From contig NC_064036.1 of the NCBI RefSeq assembly GCF_932526225.1, forward strand, positions 16,886,953 through 16,950,952: 64,000 nt of DNA, given 5' to 3'. Below are positions 25,001 to 30,400 of the stretch, one piece after another. Below the pieces are notes generated by a model. It searched no databases, had not been told where the DNA came from, and saw only the letters and a program-made list of their open reading frames with translations. The DNA is from Nematostella vectensis (Eukaryota > Cnidaria > Anthozoa > Actiniaria > Edwardsiidae). Position numbers and translations under genes: made by a program. The number at the start of each line of letters is the position of its first letter. Position 1 is the first letter of the stretch.

Positions 25001-25290
25001 TGAAGGCAAAAATAACCAAAAAGCACTCTTTATCTCTTCATATCGATGAACTTTGAAGATGGCATGAAGTTCGGCGTTCTCTGATTTGCAGTTATATGAG
25101 TAATGATTATCTATGTACGCCTTTTCCTGTTCAAGAATTCGAAACAAACTAACAATGCATATAGGCAAGCTTACAAATCCTAAGCATTTAAGTGGGTTTC
25201 AACTTGACCTTACGTTAGGATGAAAATATGTTACTTACACAGTGTCAGTGACGACGCAATCAGGATGACAAATGTGAATTTCAAACCCAT
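980..25290 (-). CDS. Multi-exon Calx-beta repeat transmembrane protein gene (whole gene span)
   Basis: Spliced minus-strand gene reconstructed from phase-compatible exons: signal peptide (25239-25290), about eleven Calx-beta domains, a short charged linker exon and a transmembrane exon ending in TAA at 980-982. Calx-beta domains are extracellular or cytosolic beta-sandwiches that often bind Ca2+; the repeated DD and DND motifs near each domain end and the many N-x-S/T sites fit a secreted, glycosylated ectodomain. N-terminal half exons start in phase 1 and end in phase 2, and C-terminal half exons do the reverse, so whole domain units can be duplicated without a frameshift. This symmetry matches the amplified region at 14.7-22.5 kb. 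The N-terminal half exon of domain 1 was not confidently found. The predicted cytoplasmic tail is only about 14 residues; alternatively the TM exon splices on to phosphatase exons beyond the left edge. Function beyond a surface receptor or adhesion-like role is not known. Confidence 0.72.
1351..1386 (-). CDS. Charged juxtamembrane linker exon (copy A)
   Basis: A 36-nt microexon, phase 1 to 1, acceptor TTCTTGCAG and donor AAAG|GTAAGA. Encodes EALKAKQQKEK, a highly charged stalk just outside the membrane. Phase matches both neighbours and the exon is preserved in copy B (63354-63389). Confidence 0.7.
1568..1818 (-). CDS. Calx-beta domain 11, C-terminal half exon (copy A)
   Basis: 251 nt, phase 2 to 1; acceptor CTTTCGTCCCAG|G, donor AACG|GTATGC. 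Encodes IRDFKDDIITFAPEQTEVSA, IVTDSIAESDELFSISFTPV and ITDEYDN. The acceptor at its 5' end is the master sequence of the adjacent 31-bp minisatellite. An almost identical copy is at 63571-63821. Confidence 0.82.
1819..2135. repeat. 31-bp minisatellite derived from a splice acceptor (copy A)
   Basis: About ten degenerate copies of a ~31-bp unit. On the minus strand it reads ACTTATCTGTC, a pyrimidine stretch, then CGTCCCAG|GCTC, the same sequence as the acceptor of the Calx-beta exon ending at 1818. Every unit thus carries a polypyrimidine tract plus CAG. The array lies directly 5' (transcript sense) of that exon. Confidence 0.85.
2136..2382. mobile_element. Mutator-like MITE with 9-bp target-site duplication
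   Basis: 247-bp inverted-repeat element starting TAGCCTACTAG and ending CTAGTAGGCTA, with long terminal arms (GGCGTTTGTTG...TTTCCGCGACGGAAA on the left, the inverse on the right). Both sides carry GAATGAACC (2127-2135 and 2383-2391). A 9-bp target duplication with long terminal repeats is typical of Mutator-like elements. It inserted into a unit of the 31-bp minisatellite. Confidence 0.75.
2411..2575. repeat. GAT-rich microsatellite
   Basis: Interrupted GAT/GTT trinucleotide tract, for example TGATGATGATGATAA, in the intron just 3' of exon 2582-2687. Low-complexity ORFs (His/Gln-rich) here are not genes. Confidence 0.7.
2582..2687 (-). CDS. Calx-beta domain 11, N-terminal half exon
   Basis: 106 nt, phase 1 to 2; acceptor TTTTTTTTACCAG, donor GTGAG|GTACG. 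Encodes SISFVYLNITIEEQKGRVTV and PMRKTGLAEVPVSV. The intron 5' of it carries a ~4.7 kb inverted-repeat element. Confidence 0.8.
2840..7569. mobile_element. ~4.7-kb inverted-repeat (foldback) element in an intron
   Basis: Terminal sequence GTTTCTCAAAACACCCGAG on the left and the inverse (CTCGGGTGTTTCGAGAAAC) on the right. Long inner arms are also inverted: about 3060-3620 against 6780-7345, including CCCGCACCCGGATTTGAG and its inverse. The middle (about 3.6-6.8 kb) has no convincing transposase; its short ORFs near 4.5-5.7 kb match nothing I recognise. The whole element sits in the intron between Calx-beta domains 10 and 11. Confidence 0.65.
5095..5350. repeat. Three diverged ~80-bp tandem repeats
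   Basis: CACCC(A/C)..TTAGGAATAGCA, TTGGTCGAATTTTA and CCCTAAGAGAT recur about three times, inside the foldback element. They appear as non-coding repeats. Confidence 0.5.
7614..7840 (-). CDS. Calx-beta domain 10, C-terminal half exon
   Basis: 227 nt, phase 2 to 1; acceptor TTCTGTGTATCAG|T chosen because the next AG 11 nt downstream gives the wrong phase; donor AGAG|GTATAT. Encodes SAPGDFTHKEIADTFAVNED, FAIHDDHVTEGTECFIVRLN and ITDNDRG. Confidence 0.78.
8032..8405. repeat. 32-bp minisatellite
   Basis: About 11-12 copies of a unit such as GGTACTTGGATATTTGTATG plus a GA/GG-rich tail, in the intron between the two exons of Calx-beta domain 10. The sense (minus) strand is pyrimidine-rich but ends CCAAG rather than a clear acceptor. 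Minus-strand ORFs across it are repeat artefacts. Confidence 0.85.
8651..8756 (-). CDS. Calx-beta domain 10, N-terminal half exon
   Basis: 106 nt, phase 1 to 2; acceptor ACACGTTTAG, donor CTAGG|GTATGAG. Encodes TFGFVNKTVSVTESEGNITL and LVRKTGNTSIPLDL, typical first strands with the SVTESEG motif. Confidence 0.8.
9133..9362 (-). CDS. Calx-beta domain 9, C-terminal half exon
   Basis: 230 nt, phase 2 to 1; acceptor TCAATTCAG|G, donor AAAG|GTACGC. Encodes VTFTQEEPSQHATVTIINDA, TLENTESFNITATTTS and VTITDHGDKG. A more divergent member: IND replaces the usual DD and the GTA motif is weak. Confidence 0.72.
9445..9980. repeat. 107-bp array of exon end plus donor plus intron start
   Basis: Five tandem copies of 107 bp. 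On the minus strand each carries a pyrimidine tract ending CATAG or ACAG, then TCTGGAATCCTGGGAATCCC, ATTGAGATAAC and the donor GTAAGC. The 5'-most copy is part of the real Calx-beta exon (9962-10070); the downstream copies form possible 32-35 nt mini-exons with both splice signals. Confidence 0.88.
9962..10070 (-). CDS. Calx-beta domain 9, N-terminal half exon, at the edge of a 107-bp tandem array
   Basis: 109 nt, phase 1 to 2; acceptor GTATTTTCTAG, donor ATAAC|GTAAGC. Encodes TIGFTSSSVTVAENAGNLSL and PLTVKSGILGIPIEI. The last ~60 nt of this exon, its donor and the start of the intron form the unit of the tandem array at 9445-9980, so the real exon end is followed by further exon-like copies in the intron. 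Confidence 0.8.
10635..10861 (-). CDS. Calx-beta domain 8, C-terminal half exon
   Basis: 227 nt, phase 2 to 1; acceptor TTATCCACAG|A, donor AATG|GTGAGT. Encodes VKAYNGTAYQGIDYMFSNET, QIFDDEILENDKDFFLVLSS and IVNDDNG, a full set of Calx-beta C-terminal motifs. Confidence 0.82.
10884..11065. repeat. GAT/GTG low-complexity tract
   Basis: Imperfect trinucleotide repeats (GATGATGATGAAGATGG and similar), just upstream in transcript sense of exon 10635-10861. ORFs on both strands across it are artefacts. Confidence 0.6.
11081..11304. mobile_element. MITE-like element with GGGCCGTAGCAGG ends and an internal triplication
   Basis: The left end ACAGGGCCGTAGCAGGGG and right end GCCTGCTACGGCTATGG are inverted; near the left end a ~33-bp segment (CGTAGCAGGGGTGGGGCACT...) is tandemly present three times. 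It resembles the 537-951 element in its GTAGC-type ends. Confidence 0.5.
11387..11495 (-). CDS. Calx-beta domain 8, N-terminal half exon
   Basis: 109 nt, phase 1 to 2; acceptor GTTGTCTAG, donor TACA|GTAAGT. Encodes DVGFKGSVLRSVREDAGLVN and ITVEKLTAYDTPVTV, with the canonical GF..SV.R.V.E.AG.V.ITV pattern. Confidence 0.8.
11643..11775. mobile_element. Possible MITE fragment (GGGGCCGGTTCCTGAAAGG)
   Basis: The sequence GGGGCCGGTTCCTGAAAGGC followed by TTAACCC / GGGTTA inverted motifs resembles common metazoan MITE ends. No clean right end or target duplication is seen. Confidence 0.3.
12264..13412. mobile_element. Nested palindromic foldback element
   Basis: The outer inverted ends read GGCTAATATATTTCATATTA then CGTTACAAGGGCAACGCCCT, and the inverse at 13368-13412. 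Inside, 12573-12945 and 12985-13345 are near-perfect inverted arms of ~360 bp with a ~40 bp loop. A second small palindrome occupies 12365-12485. There is no coding sequence. ORFs at 12572 (+) and 13459 (-) are the two arms read from either side. Confidence 0.8.
13395..13770. repeat. 38-39-bp minisatellite
   Basis: About nine to ten copies of a unit reading GGGGTATCCATTAAAGACTC then CGAAATTCGGACTCTTTTT, starting at the right end of the foldback element. CCGAAATTCGG is palindromic. No splice-like motif is obvious in this array. Confidence 0.85.
14324..14500. mobile_element. Small inverted-repeat element (ACCGCTTAATGTAATAACTG)
   Basis: GGGTTGCACCCTGTATTACC then GCTTAATGTAATAACTG at the left is inverted at the right (CAGTTATTACATTAAGCGGT then GATACACACCCG). 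~175 bp, AT-rich, MITE-like, 5' of nothing coding. Confidence 0.55.
14568..14797 (-). CDS. Calx-beta domain 7, C-terminal half exon
   Basis: 230 nt, phase 2 to 1; acceptor TTATTCGCAG|T, donor CAGG|GTAGGG. It starts like the amplified copies (SVQAVSGTAVSGVDF), then diverges (IIDDSRLEENKTFYLTISVT, LNDDTQG). It is the 3'-most, older member from which the tandem block probably grew. Confidence 0.8.
15591..15699 (-). CDS. Calx-beta domain 7, N-terminal half exon
   Basis: 109 nt, phase 1 to 2. Nearly identical to its upstream copies except FQS instead of FQG (GCTTTGG against GCCTTGG on the plus strand near 15680). Confidence 0.82.
16116..16345 (-). CDS. Calx-beta domain 6, C-terminal half exon
   Basis: 230 nt, phase 2 to 1. 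Encodes the shared GTAVSGVDF, ITDDFVVEPNKTFYLTL and LNDDT motifs with no amino-acid change I can see relative to the copy at 17671. Confidence 0.82.
17146..17254 (-). CDS. Calx-beta domain 6, N-terminal half exon
   Basis: 109 nt, phase 1 to 2; member of the near-identical exon family, GTTCCAG acceptor and GTGAG|GTATGC donor. Confidence 0.82.
17671..17900 (-). CDS. Calx-beta domain 5, C-terminal half exon
   Basis: 230 nt, phase 2 to 1. The translation matches the copy at 19227 throughout the exon (NITGP variant), which points to very recent duplication or gene conversion. Confidence 0.82.
18702..18810 (-). CDS. Calx-beta domain 5, N-terminal half exon
   Basis: 109 nt, phase 1 to 2, same splice sites and coding content as the copies at 20260 and 17146. 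Confidence 0.82.
19227..19456 (-). CDS. Calx-beta domain 4, C-terminal half exon
   Basis: 230 nt, phase 2 to 1, same acceptor and donor as its tandem copies. Encodes GTAVSGVDFEPLQTTINIPP, TDDFVVEPNKTFYLTLNITG and LNDDT. Confidence 0.82.
20260..20368 (-). CDS. Calx-beta domain 4, N-terminal half exon
   Basis: 109 nt, phase 1 to 2; acceptor GTTCCAG, donor GTGAG|GTATGC. It encodes VIGFQGDVVRFLNESVGSIN and the ENTGST turn; one of five nearly identical copies. Confidence 0.82.
20786..21015 (-). CDS. Calx-beta domain 3, C-terminal half exon
   Basis: 230 nt, phase 2 to 1; acceptor TTATTCGCAG|T, donor AGAG|GTGTGAG. It carries the same Calx-beta motifs as the other copies (GTAVSGVDF, ITDDFVVEPNKTFYLTL, LNDDT), with the NITDP variant at the strand that reads NITGP in later copies. 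Confidence 0.82.
21815..21923 (-). CDS. Calx-beta domain 3, N-terminal half exon
   Basis: 109 nt, phase 1 to 2; acceptor GTTCCAG|CG, donor GTGAG|GTATGC. It encodes VMGFQGDVVRFLNESVGSIN and VTIENTGSTKLPINV. Nearly identical to the exons at 20260, 18702, 17146 and 15591; M replaces I in the V(I/M)GFQ start. Confidence 0.8.
22003..22046. repeat. Poly(A) tract
   Basis: About 40 consecutive A on the plus strand replace the AAACAAAAAC-type tract of the other units. It may be an expansion or an assembly artefact. Confidence 0.8.
22240..22469 (-). CDS. Calx-beta domain 2, C-terminal half exon
   Basis: 230 nt, phase 2 to 1; acceptor GTGAACAG|T, donor AGAG|GTGTGAG. It encodes SVQAVSGTALSGVDFEPLQT, then YITDDFVVEPNKTFYLTLNI and ILNDDTRG. 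This is the 5'-most copy of the near-identical exon family; its 5' flank diverges from the other units about 10 nt upstream of the acceptor, marking the edge of the amplified block. Confidence 0.8.
23117..23225 (-). CDS. Calx-beta domain 2, N-terminal half exon
   Basis: 109 nt, phase 1 to 2, acceptor TTTTTGCAG and donor GGG|GTAAGT. It encodes KIGFHGDAVRHVKEGVGSVN followed by VTVENTGST, the first beta strands of a Calx-beta domain. It is the diverged 5' neighbour of the near-identical tandem copies. Confidence 0.75.
23788..24023 (-). CDS. Calx-beta domain 1, C-terminal half exon
   Basis: The acceptor is CAATTCCAG|A and the donor CAAG|GTAGATC; 236 nt, phase 2 to phase 1. The translation has the Calx-beta signatures SAVQGNDF (the GTAxxGxDY position), VSITNDVIYEDSEEFYINIT (the IxDDxxxExxExFxxxL strand pair) and ITDDDQG. 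It is more divergent from the amplified domains than they are from each other. Confidence 0.75.
24439..24587 (-). CDS. Tentative exon in the position of the missing N-terminal half of Calx-beta domain 1
   Basis: The stretch is open for 149 nt between an acceptor (TTTTAGTTTTCAG) and a donor (GAAG|GTACC). It ends in phase 2, as the exon at 23788-24023 needs. Its start would be phase 0, which does not match the phase-1 end of exon 1, so another small exon or a different acceptor would be required. The encoded sequence (VELFGDSTLQLKYQSAASKL...) lacks the clear VGF...VxVxE pattern of the other domain halves. It may be spurious. Confidence 0.22.
25239..25290 (-). CDS. Signal-peptide exon (exon 1) of the Calx-beta gene
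   Basis: The reading starts at the ATG at 25290 and gives MGLKFTFVILIASSLTL, a short basic n-region (K4) followed by a hydrophobic core, as in a cleavable signal peptide. It ends in phase 1 at a consensus donor GTAAGT (25233-25238). It lies about 2.07 kb downstream of the stop codon of the upstream phosphatase gene, which suits the start of a new transcription unit on the same strand. Phase 1 fits the phase-1 acceptors of the Calx-beta N-terminal half exons. Confidence 0.62.
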
Positions 25291-27362
25291 CCTTGATAAC
25301 CAAGATCCCGCTCCTCGCCGTATATGCTTGACGTCTCACTTCAATAAACGCTTTAATAATCAGAGGCAATGAGTAAGAAACGTGGCGGCATGCTTCTGTG
25401 ACAACCGTATCCAATTGTGTAAGTTCACCTTATTTATTGCGAGGCTCTGGGGGAGAAAACTGTGTGAAATACTATCCAACGCAAAATCTGAGAAAACCAG
25501 TCGGATGGGAGAACCAACCAAATGAGACGTTCTTGTATCTTGTGTTATTAGCATTGACCCTTCATGCGTAAACGTGCATTATTCTTCCAGCAACTGTTAT
25601 GTGAACAACATCATTGTTGTTGCTTCTTTCGTTTTTATTCTTTTTTTTTTGTGCAGGTCTTACAGCCCCATGATTACTTGGGTTCGCCATGGTATATCCG
25701 GCTAATAGCAAAATGCCGAAACACGCAATAACAATATTAACTTTTGCAAAGTAGAATAAAAATTATAAGAAACATCTGAATACATTCAAATATTTAGATG
25801 CAACCAAAAAACCGCAAAGAGATGGAAGTGCAAAAAACAAGGTCAAGCTCAGGATTTATGGCAAAGTACATATGATAAGAATGTTGACGGTGTGTTGTTA
25901 ACAAATTCATCACATTACATAATATAAAGACCCCTAGCCATATAAAAGCAACTGGTGCGTTAAACTAATTGATCGGTGTCCTTTTCAACAGTAATGTAAG
26001 CGTGGGGTGCACTTAGAGTTCCTAGGGGTGATCTGACAGTATATTCGTTTCGCTCTGCCAAATGCACCATGTCTGCACTCAGCCACGTCTTATTATTACC
26101 CGAGAGGCAATACAAAGGACAACGGAGGATTTCACCACGATTATTACAATTCAATACAATACAATACAATACAATACAAACTTTATTGAGACTCATCGAA
26201 AAAGGCTATTCTGTCATAATTGATTATTATATTCTGAAAAAGTCTTGGCGCTATTTTAGCTTTTTGCGTGCATTGGATCTCGCTACAAACCATTTGGAAC
26301 CCATCACCAAAACTTCGGATTTTTTAACACATATAAGCTGCTAATTAGTGCAAAAAGATAGAATACAATAGTAAGAGATATGAGGCAATTTTAATTGATT
26401 CCACTTAGATATAATTATATCTACGATATAGCAGGTGTGTTTGAGTAGTCGTTTCTTTGTTTTCTTTATAAATCGTTTTCTCGAGTTGAGACACCTACGC
26501 TGTCTCAAAAGTCGCACAACTTCAAAATACAAAAAAAAGTTCAGTTAAACGATCACATAACTCTTTGTTCTGTTTTCGACAAGAAGTAATCAGAAATGCA
26601 AACTCTGCTGAAATCCCGACAGTGGATTCTTTTGTAAAAACGAGGGGGATGTTATCAACTGTGAAGCGGGGGCGATCGTTGCTTGAAAAGTAGTTCGATT
26701 TCAGTCGCTCATCAAAGAACTGCTGTATTCTTGCTGTTGATCCTTCTGAACACCATTCTTCTGTCTTATAATATATGTAATATCAAGCTGAGATCCCACA
26801 GTGTGGCAAGCATCCATGATTTATTGGCTATCAAGAAGGGATCGCACGGAATGCGTTTACACCTTTTGCTTTTCATTAACGAGAAATACGCATTCATTTT
26901 AGCCAAAATTACAAACATTTACGCCGATGTACTGTCATTTAAGCGAAAGTAAAATCATTCGAACTAAAAGGAAATACATTAACGAACTTTACATAATTGA
27001 GTGCACACAATTGAATTTTCTTAACATTCATTTACACTATTCGACAACCAGGAATGAAAAATCCATTTTCATTTGCGCGTTGGTACATAACAATAGCACA
27101 AATAAAATATCAATAATACGAAAACTCGCAATCAATACAGTGAAAGAAATATTCATTAACATTTTTATTACAGCAAGTGCAAACAATAGTATTTTGTGAA
27201 AGTAATTTGCATGCTTCTTATAAACGTTAGCGCCTCCGTACAAACAATAAGCCCTTTATGACAAACAATATCCTAAAAAATGCTATTGTTTTTTTTTTGG
27301 CTAAAATGAATGCGTATTTCTCGTTAATGAAAAGCAAAAGGTGTATAAGTATCATGCTAGTG
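25291..27362. other. Intergenic region between the phosphatase stop and the Calx-beta signal-peptide exon
   Basis: It should hold the phosphatase 3' UTR and the Calx-beta promoter. A (CAATA)n microsatellite lies at 26154-26178. A minus-strand open frame at 25969-26128 (SADMVHLAERNEYTVRSPLG) reads like an exon but has no family match I recognise. No convincing TATA box was identified. Confidence 0.45.
26850..27345. mobile_element. ~500-bp inverted-repeat element in the phosphatase 3' UTR region
   Basis: The left arm ACACCTTTTGCTTTTCATTA then ACGAGAAATACGCATTCATT (26859-26898) is inverted at 27297-27342. It begins about 20 bp after the phosphatase stop codon, so the mRNA 3' end may be supplied by the element. 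Confidence 0.65.
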
Positions 27363-27437
27363 TCAGCTAAAATTGGCATAGTCGCTGAAGGAATCCAGAA
27401 ATGCCATTGTGGCCTCGTAGCAGAAGACATATTGCCT
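27363..27437 (-). CDS. RPTP D2: last coding exon and stop
   Basis: 75 nt, phase 0, acceptor TTTCTCACCAG. Encodes RQYVFCYEATMAFLDSFSDY, then ANFS and TGA (27363-27365). It supplies the QY.F.Y......L..F end expected of RPTP D2. Possible AATAAA poly(A) signals follow, for example at 27164-27169 on the minus strand, inside a small inverted-repeat element. Confidence 0.85.
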   Translation of the reverse strand, partial: RQYVFCYEATMAFLDSFSDYANFS

Positions 27438-30400
27438 CTGGTGAGAAAAAAAAAAAAGGCGAGAAGATGGTCGTTATTAGGTTTTGTTGAATAAAGTCAG
27501 GCGTTCCTGGGTACCTAGAGCCTCCAGACTTCTCTCGTTCAGTGACGCTCAGCCAAAATGCCGCTCGTCACTACATTTTGGCTGAGCGTCACTGGACGAG
27601 AGAAGTCTAGAGGGTCTGGTACCCAGGGTAAGTCAGTCGTAGCTATAACAGAAGTTTTCAAAACAGAATTCTAAAAATATCACAAGTTACGGGAACAAGA
27701 TCTGAAACACGCCGGTGAAGCCAGCTGTGAAGGAATGTAGCCATGGAGATGGCAAAATAAGGACAAGAATTATTCTGAAATTACAAAGGCCTAAACTTAT
27801 TGTTACTTGTCCCGGGTTAGTTTATTTGTCATGTACCAGCCGAAGTGCTTATTCGGGGGAGGCGCTTATGTCAAAATCTTTTCTCTAGATAAAAAAATCC
27901 AATTGAAACACGGGTATTAGGATACTTTGTCGGGGGTAAACAAAAATGCACCCCCAATTTGAGTTGAAAATTGAACTCAGCGAATAAAATAATCCGAAAT
28001 GTCTCCTGCTTTCCGAGTTAGCGAAATCCTTTTTTGATGAGTTGACGGCTCACTTTCTCTTTAAACTTAAACTTCGCCGCCGACACACGCCGGGGCATGC
28101 GACAAGTGCTGTGATCAGGGCTAATTTTTAACATGCTTCCACGGACCGTTGCGTTTCTTCAGGTTTTAAATTAAAAAAGTTACAGTAAATGGCAGACGAT
28201 GACCAGGTTATAATTTGATCTACTTCTCCATTAAATACAAGTCGTTTGACAAGAGGTTGTCGTCAACCGGCTTCGTGACTACGCGAAAAGCCCGTTTGTA
28301 AGCATGAGTAAAAATCACTGAAGCACCTCGCTGCATATATTAGCCACTGCATAACTTCAGACTTAGACGCGGTAGCGGTGGCTAATATATGCTGCTAGGC
28401 GCTTCAGTAGTTTTTACCCATGCTTACATGCGGGCTTGTCGCGTAGTCTCAAAGCCGGTTGACGACAACCTTTTCTCAAAAGACTGTAAGTTCAAAGAGA
28501 AAGTGAGCTGTCACTCATCATCATGTCTCATACCGACATCACAACATTGGCCGCAACTAGGCAGGTTTTCGAAAAATTGAATCGAGCGTTGTTTCACTCC
28601 CTTCCTGTTTTATATAGAACCTAAATACAAAGTATAAAGTTCGGAAAGGACTCGGGCATTTTACGAACACTAAAGAGGCATGGTTACACAGTACAATGTT
28701 TCCTTCTTGAAATATAAATTTTTTTTTATTTTGATGACGTCATCGTATTGTTGCTTCTAGTGACGTCATCGATGACGTCACAAACCACGTGACCACAATT
28801 TTGCACCTCCCTTGACACCTACATGACACCTGCCAAGTTTGGTCATACGATGCTTTTAAGGGACGGACGGACGGACATCGCATCACGAAAACTCGAGTCG
28901 ATGGGTTACCAATATTTATTACCATATTTGTTTTATATAACACTTTTTCTTAGGTATGGGGCTCCGCTCACGCGGCGCAAAGGGAGCTCCGCTGGGACCT
29001 CTAACTGGAAAAGCAGGAATTTCGGATAAAGGTTAGAAATATTTTATTCGCTGAGTTCAATATTCAACACAAATTGGGGATACATTTTTGTTAATTTATT
29101 AATAAATCGCTGAAAAAGTATCCTAATCCCGTGATTGAAAGAAGTGAAACATAAAAGTAAAAGAATGGTTTGGCGCGTAATACTGTCTTTTCTTGTCGAT
29201 TCCCTTTTAACGTACGTGTTATTCGGCTTTTTAACGTACGCGTTATTCGGCTTTTATTTGGGGGAGGCGCTAATTCTTTAATTTTTCGTCTTAGGAGGAG
29301 GCGCTTATTCAAGCAATTAACGGGATCAAAGGGAAATTAACGGTATCAAAGGGAAATTGGATATGCGCTCCTGGGAGGTAGGGTGGGGGCTGGTTGACCT
29401 GCAATCTTGGTAGGGAGGGAGGGGGCTGGTTGACCTGCGATCTTGGGAAGGAGGGCGGGGGCTGGTTGACCTGCGATCTTGGGGGGGAGGGCGGGGACTG
29501 GTTGATCTGCGATCCTGTGAAGGAGGGCGGGGGCTGGTTGACCTGCGATCCTGGGAAGGAGGGTAGGGGCTGGTTGGCCTGCGGTCCTGGGAGGGAGGGC
29601 GGGGGCTGGTTGACCTGCGATCCTGGGAAGGAGGGTAGGGGCTGCTTGACCTGCGATCCTGGGAGGGAGGGAGGGGGCTGGTTGACCTGCGATCCAGGGA
29701 GCGAGGGCGGGGGCTGGTTGACCTGCCATCCTGGGAGGGAGGGTAGGGGCTGGTTGACCTGCGATCCTGGGAGGGAGGGTGGGGGCTGGTTGATCTGCGA
29801 TCCTGGGAAGGAGGGTAGGGGCTGGTTGACCTGCGATCCTTTGCTCACCAGGGATTCGACAGCTCCCGGCCGTGATGCTCTGAGGACCTTGACGGCCTGG
29901 AATACGTCTACAACATGCTCAGCCTTCACCCTGTCTATCACGGACAGTACAGCACAAAGAGTGCCACTTCGACCAGCGCCGTTACTAGGATATTATAGAA
30001 CATATATAAAAACATGTCGTCATCAGCGAGCATTACATTGCGACTGGCACCATTATGGGTCATATTGAAACAAGTCAACGATAATATAACGTCAGAAACA
30101 GCGTGTCACTACGACCAGCGCTGTTACTAGCGTTTGGGCCATATACGTCAGCTATATAACGCGAATACAATGCCGTAATATAATCACATTAGAGGTGTGC
30201 AGCGCGGTAAATTACGACGAGTTGAAATGCTTGCTGTATTCACTAGACATCGGTAAACAGCGCGTTAAAATACGATAAGCTGACTTATTTACCTGCACTG
30301 AACTAGAATAGCGGCGTTACCAGACTGCTGCTGAGAGCTCTGAGTACTCTCTATCAGGCGGAGAACACTAGACTTGTCAGGTAACTTCTGCTCAGTCCAA

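Noticed and set aside
26683-27494. Several 60-90-codon ORFs on both strands
   Set aside because: They read the two arms of one inverted repeat, so the same peptide (HLLLFINEKYAFILAK) appears twice; only the small exon at 27363-27437 is genuine.
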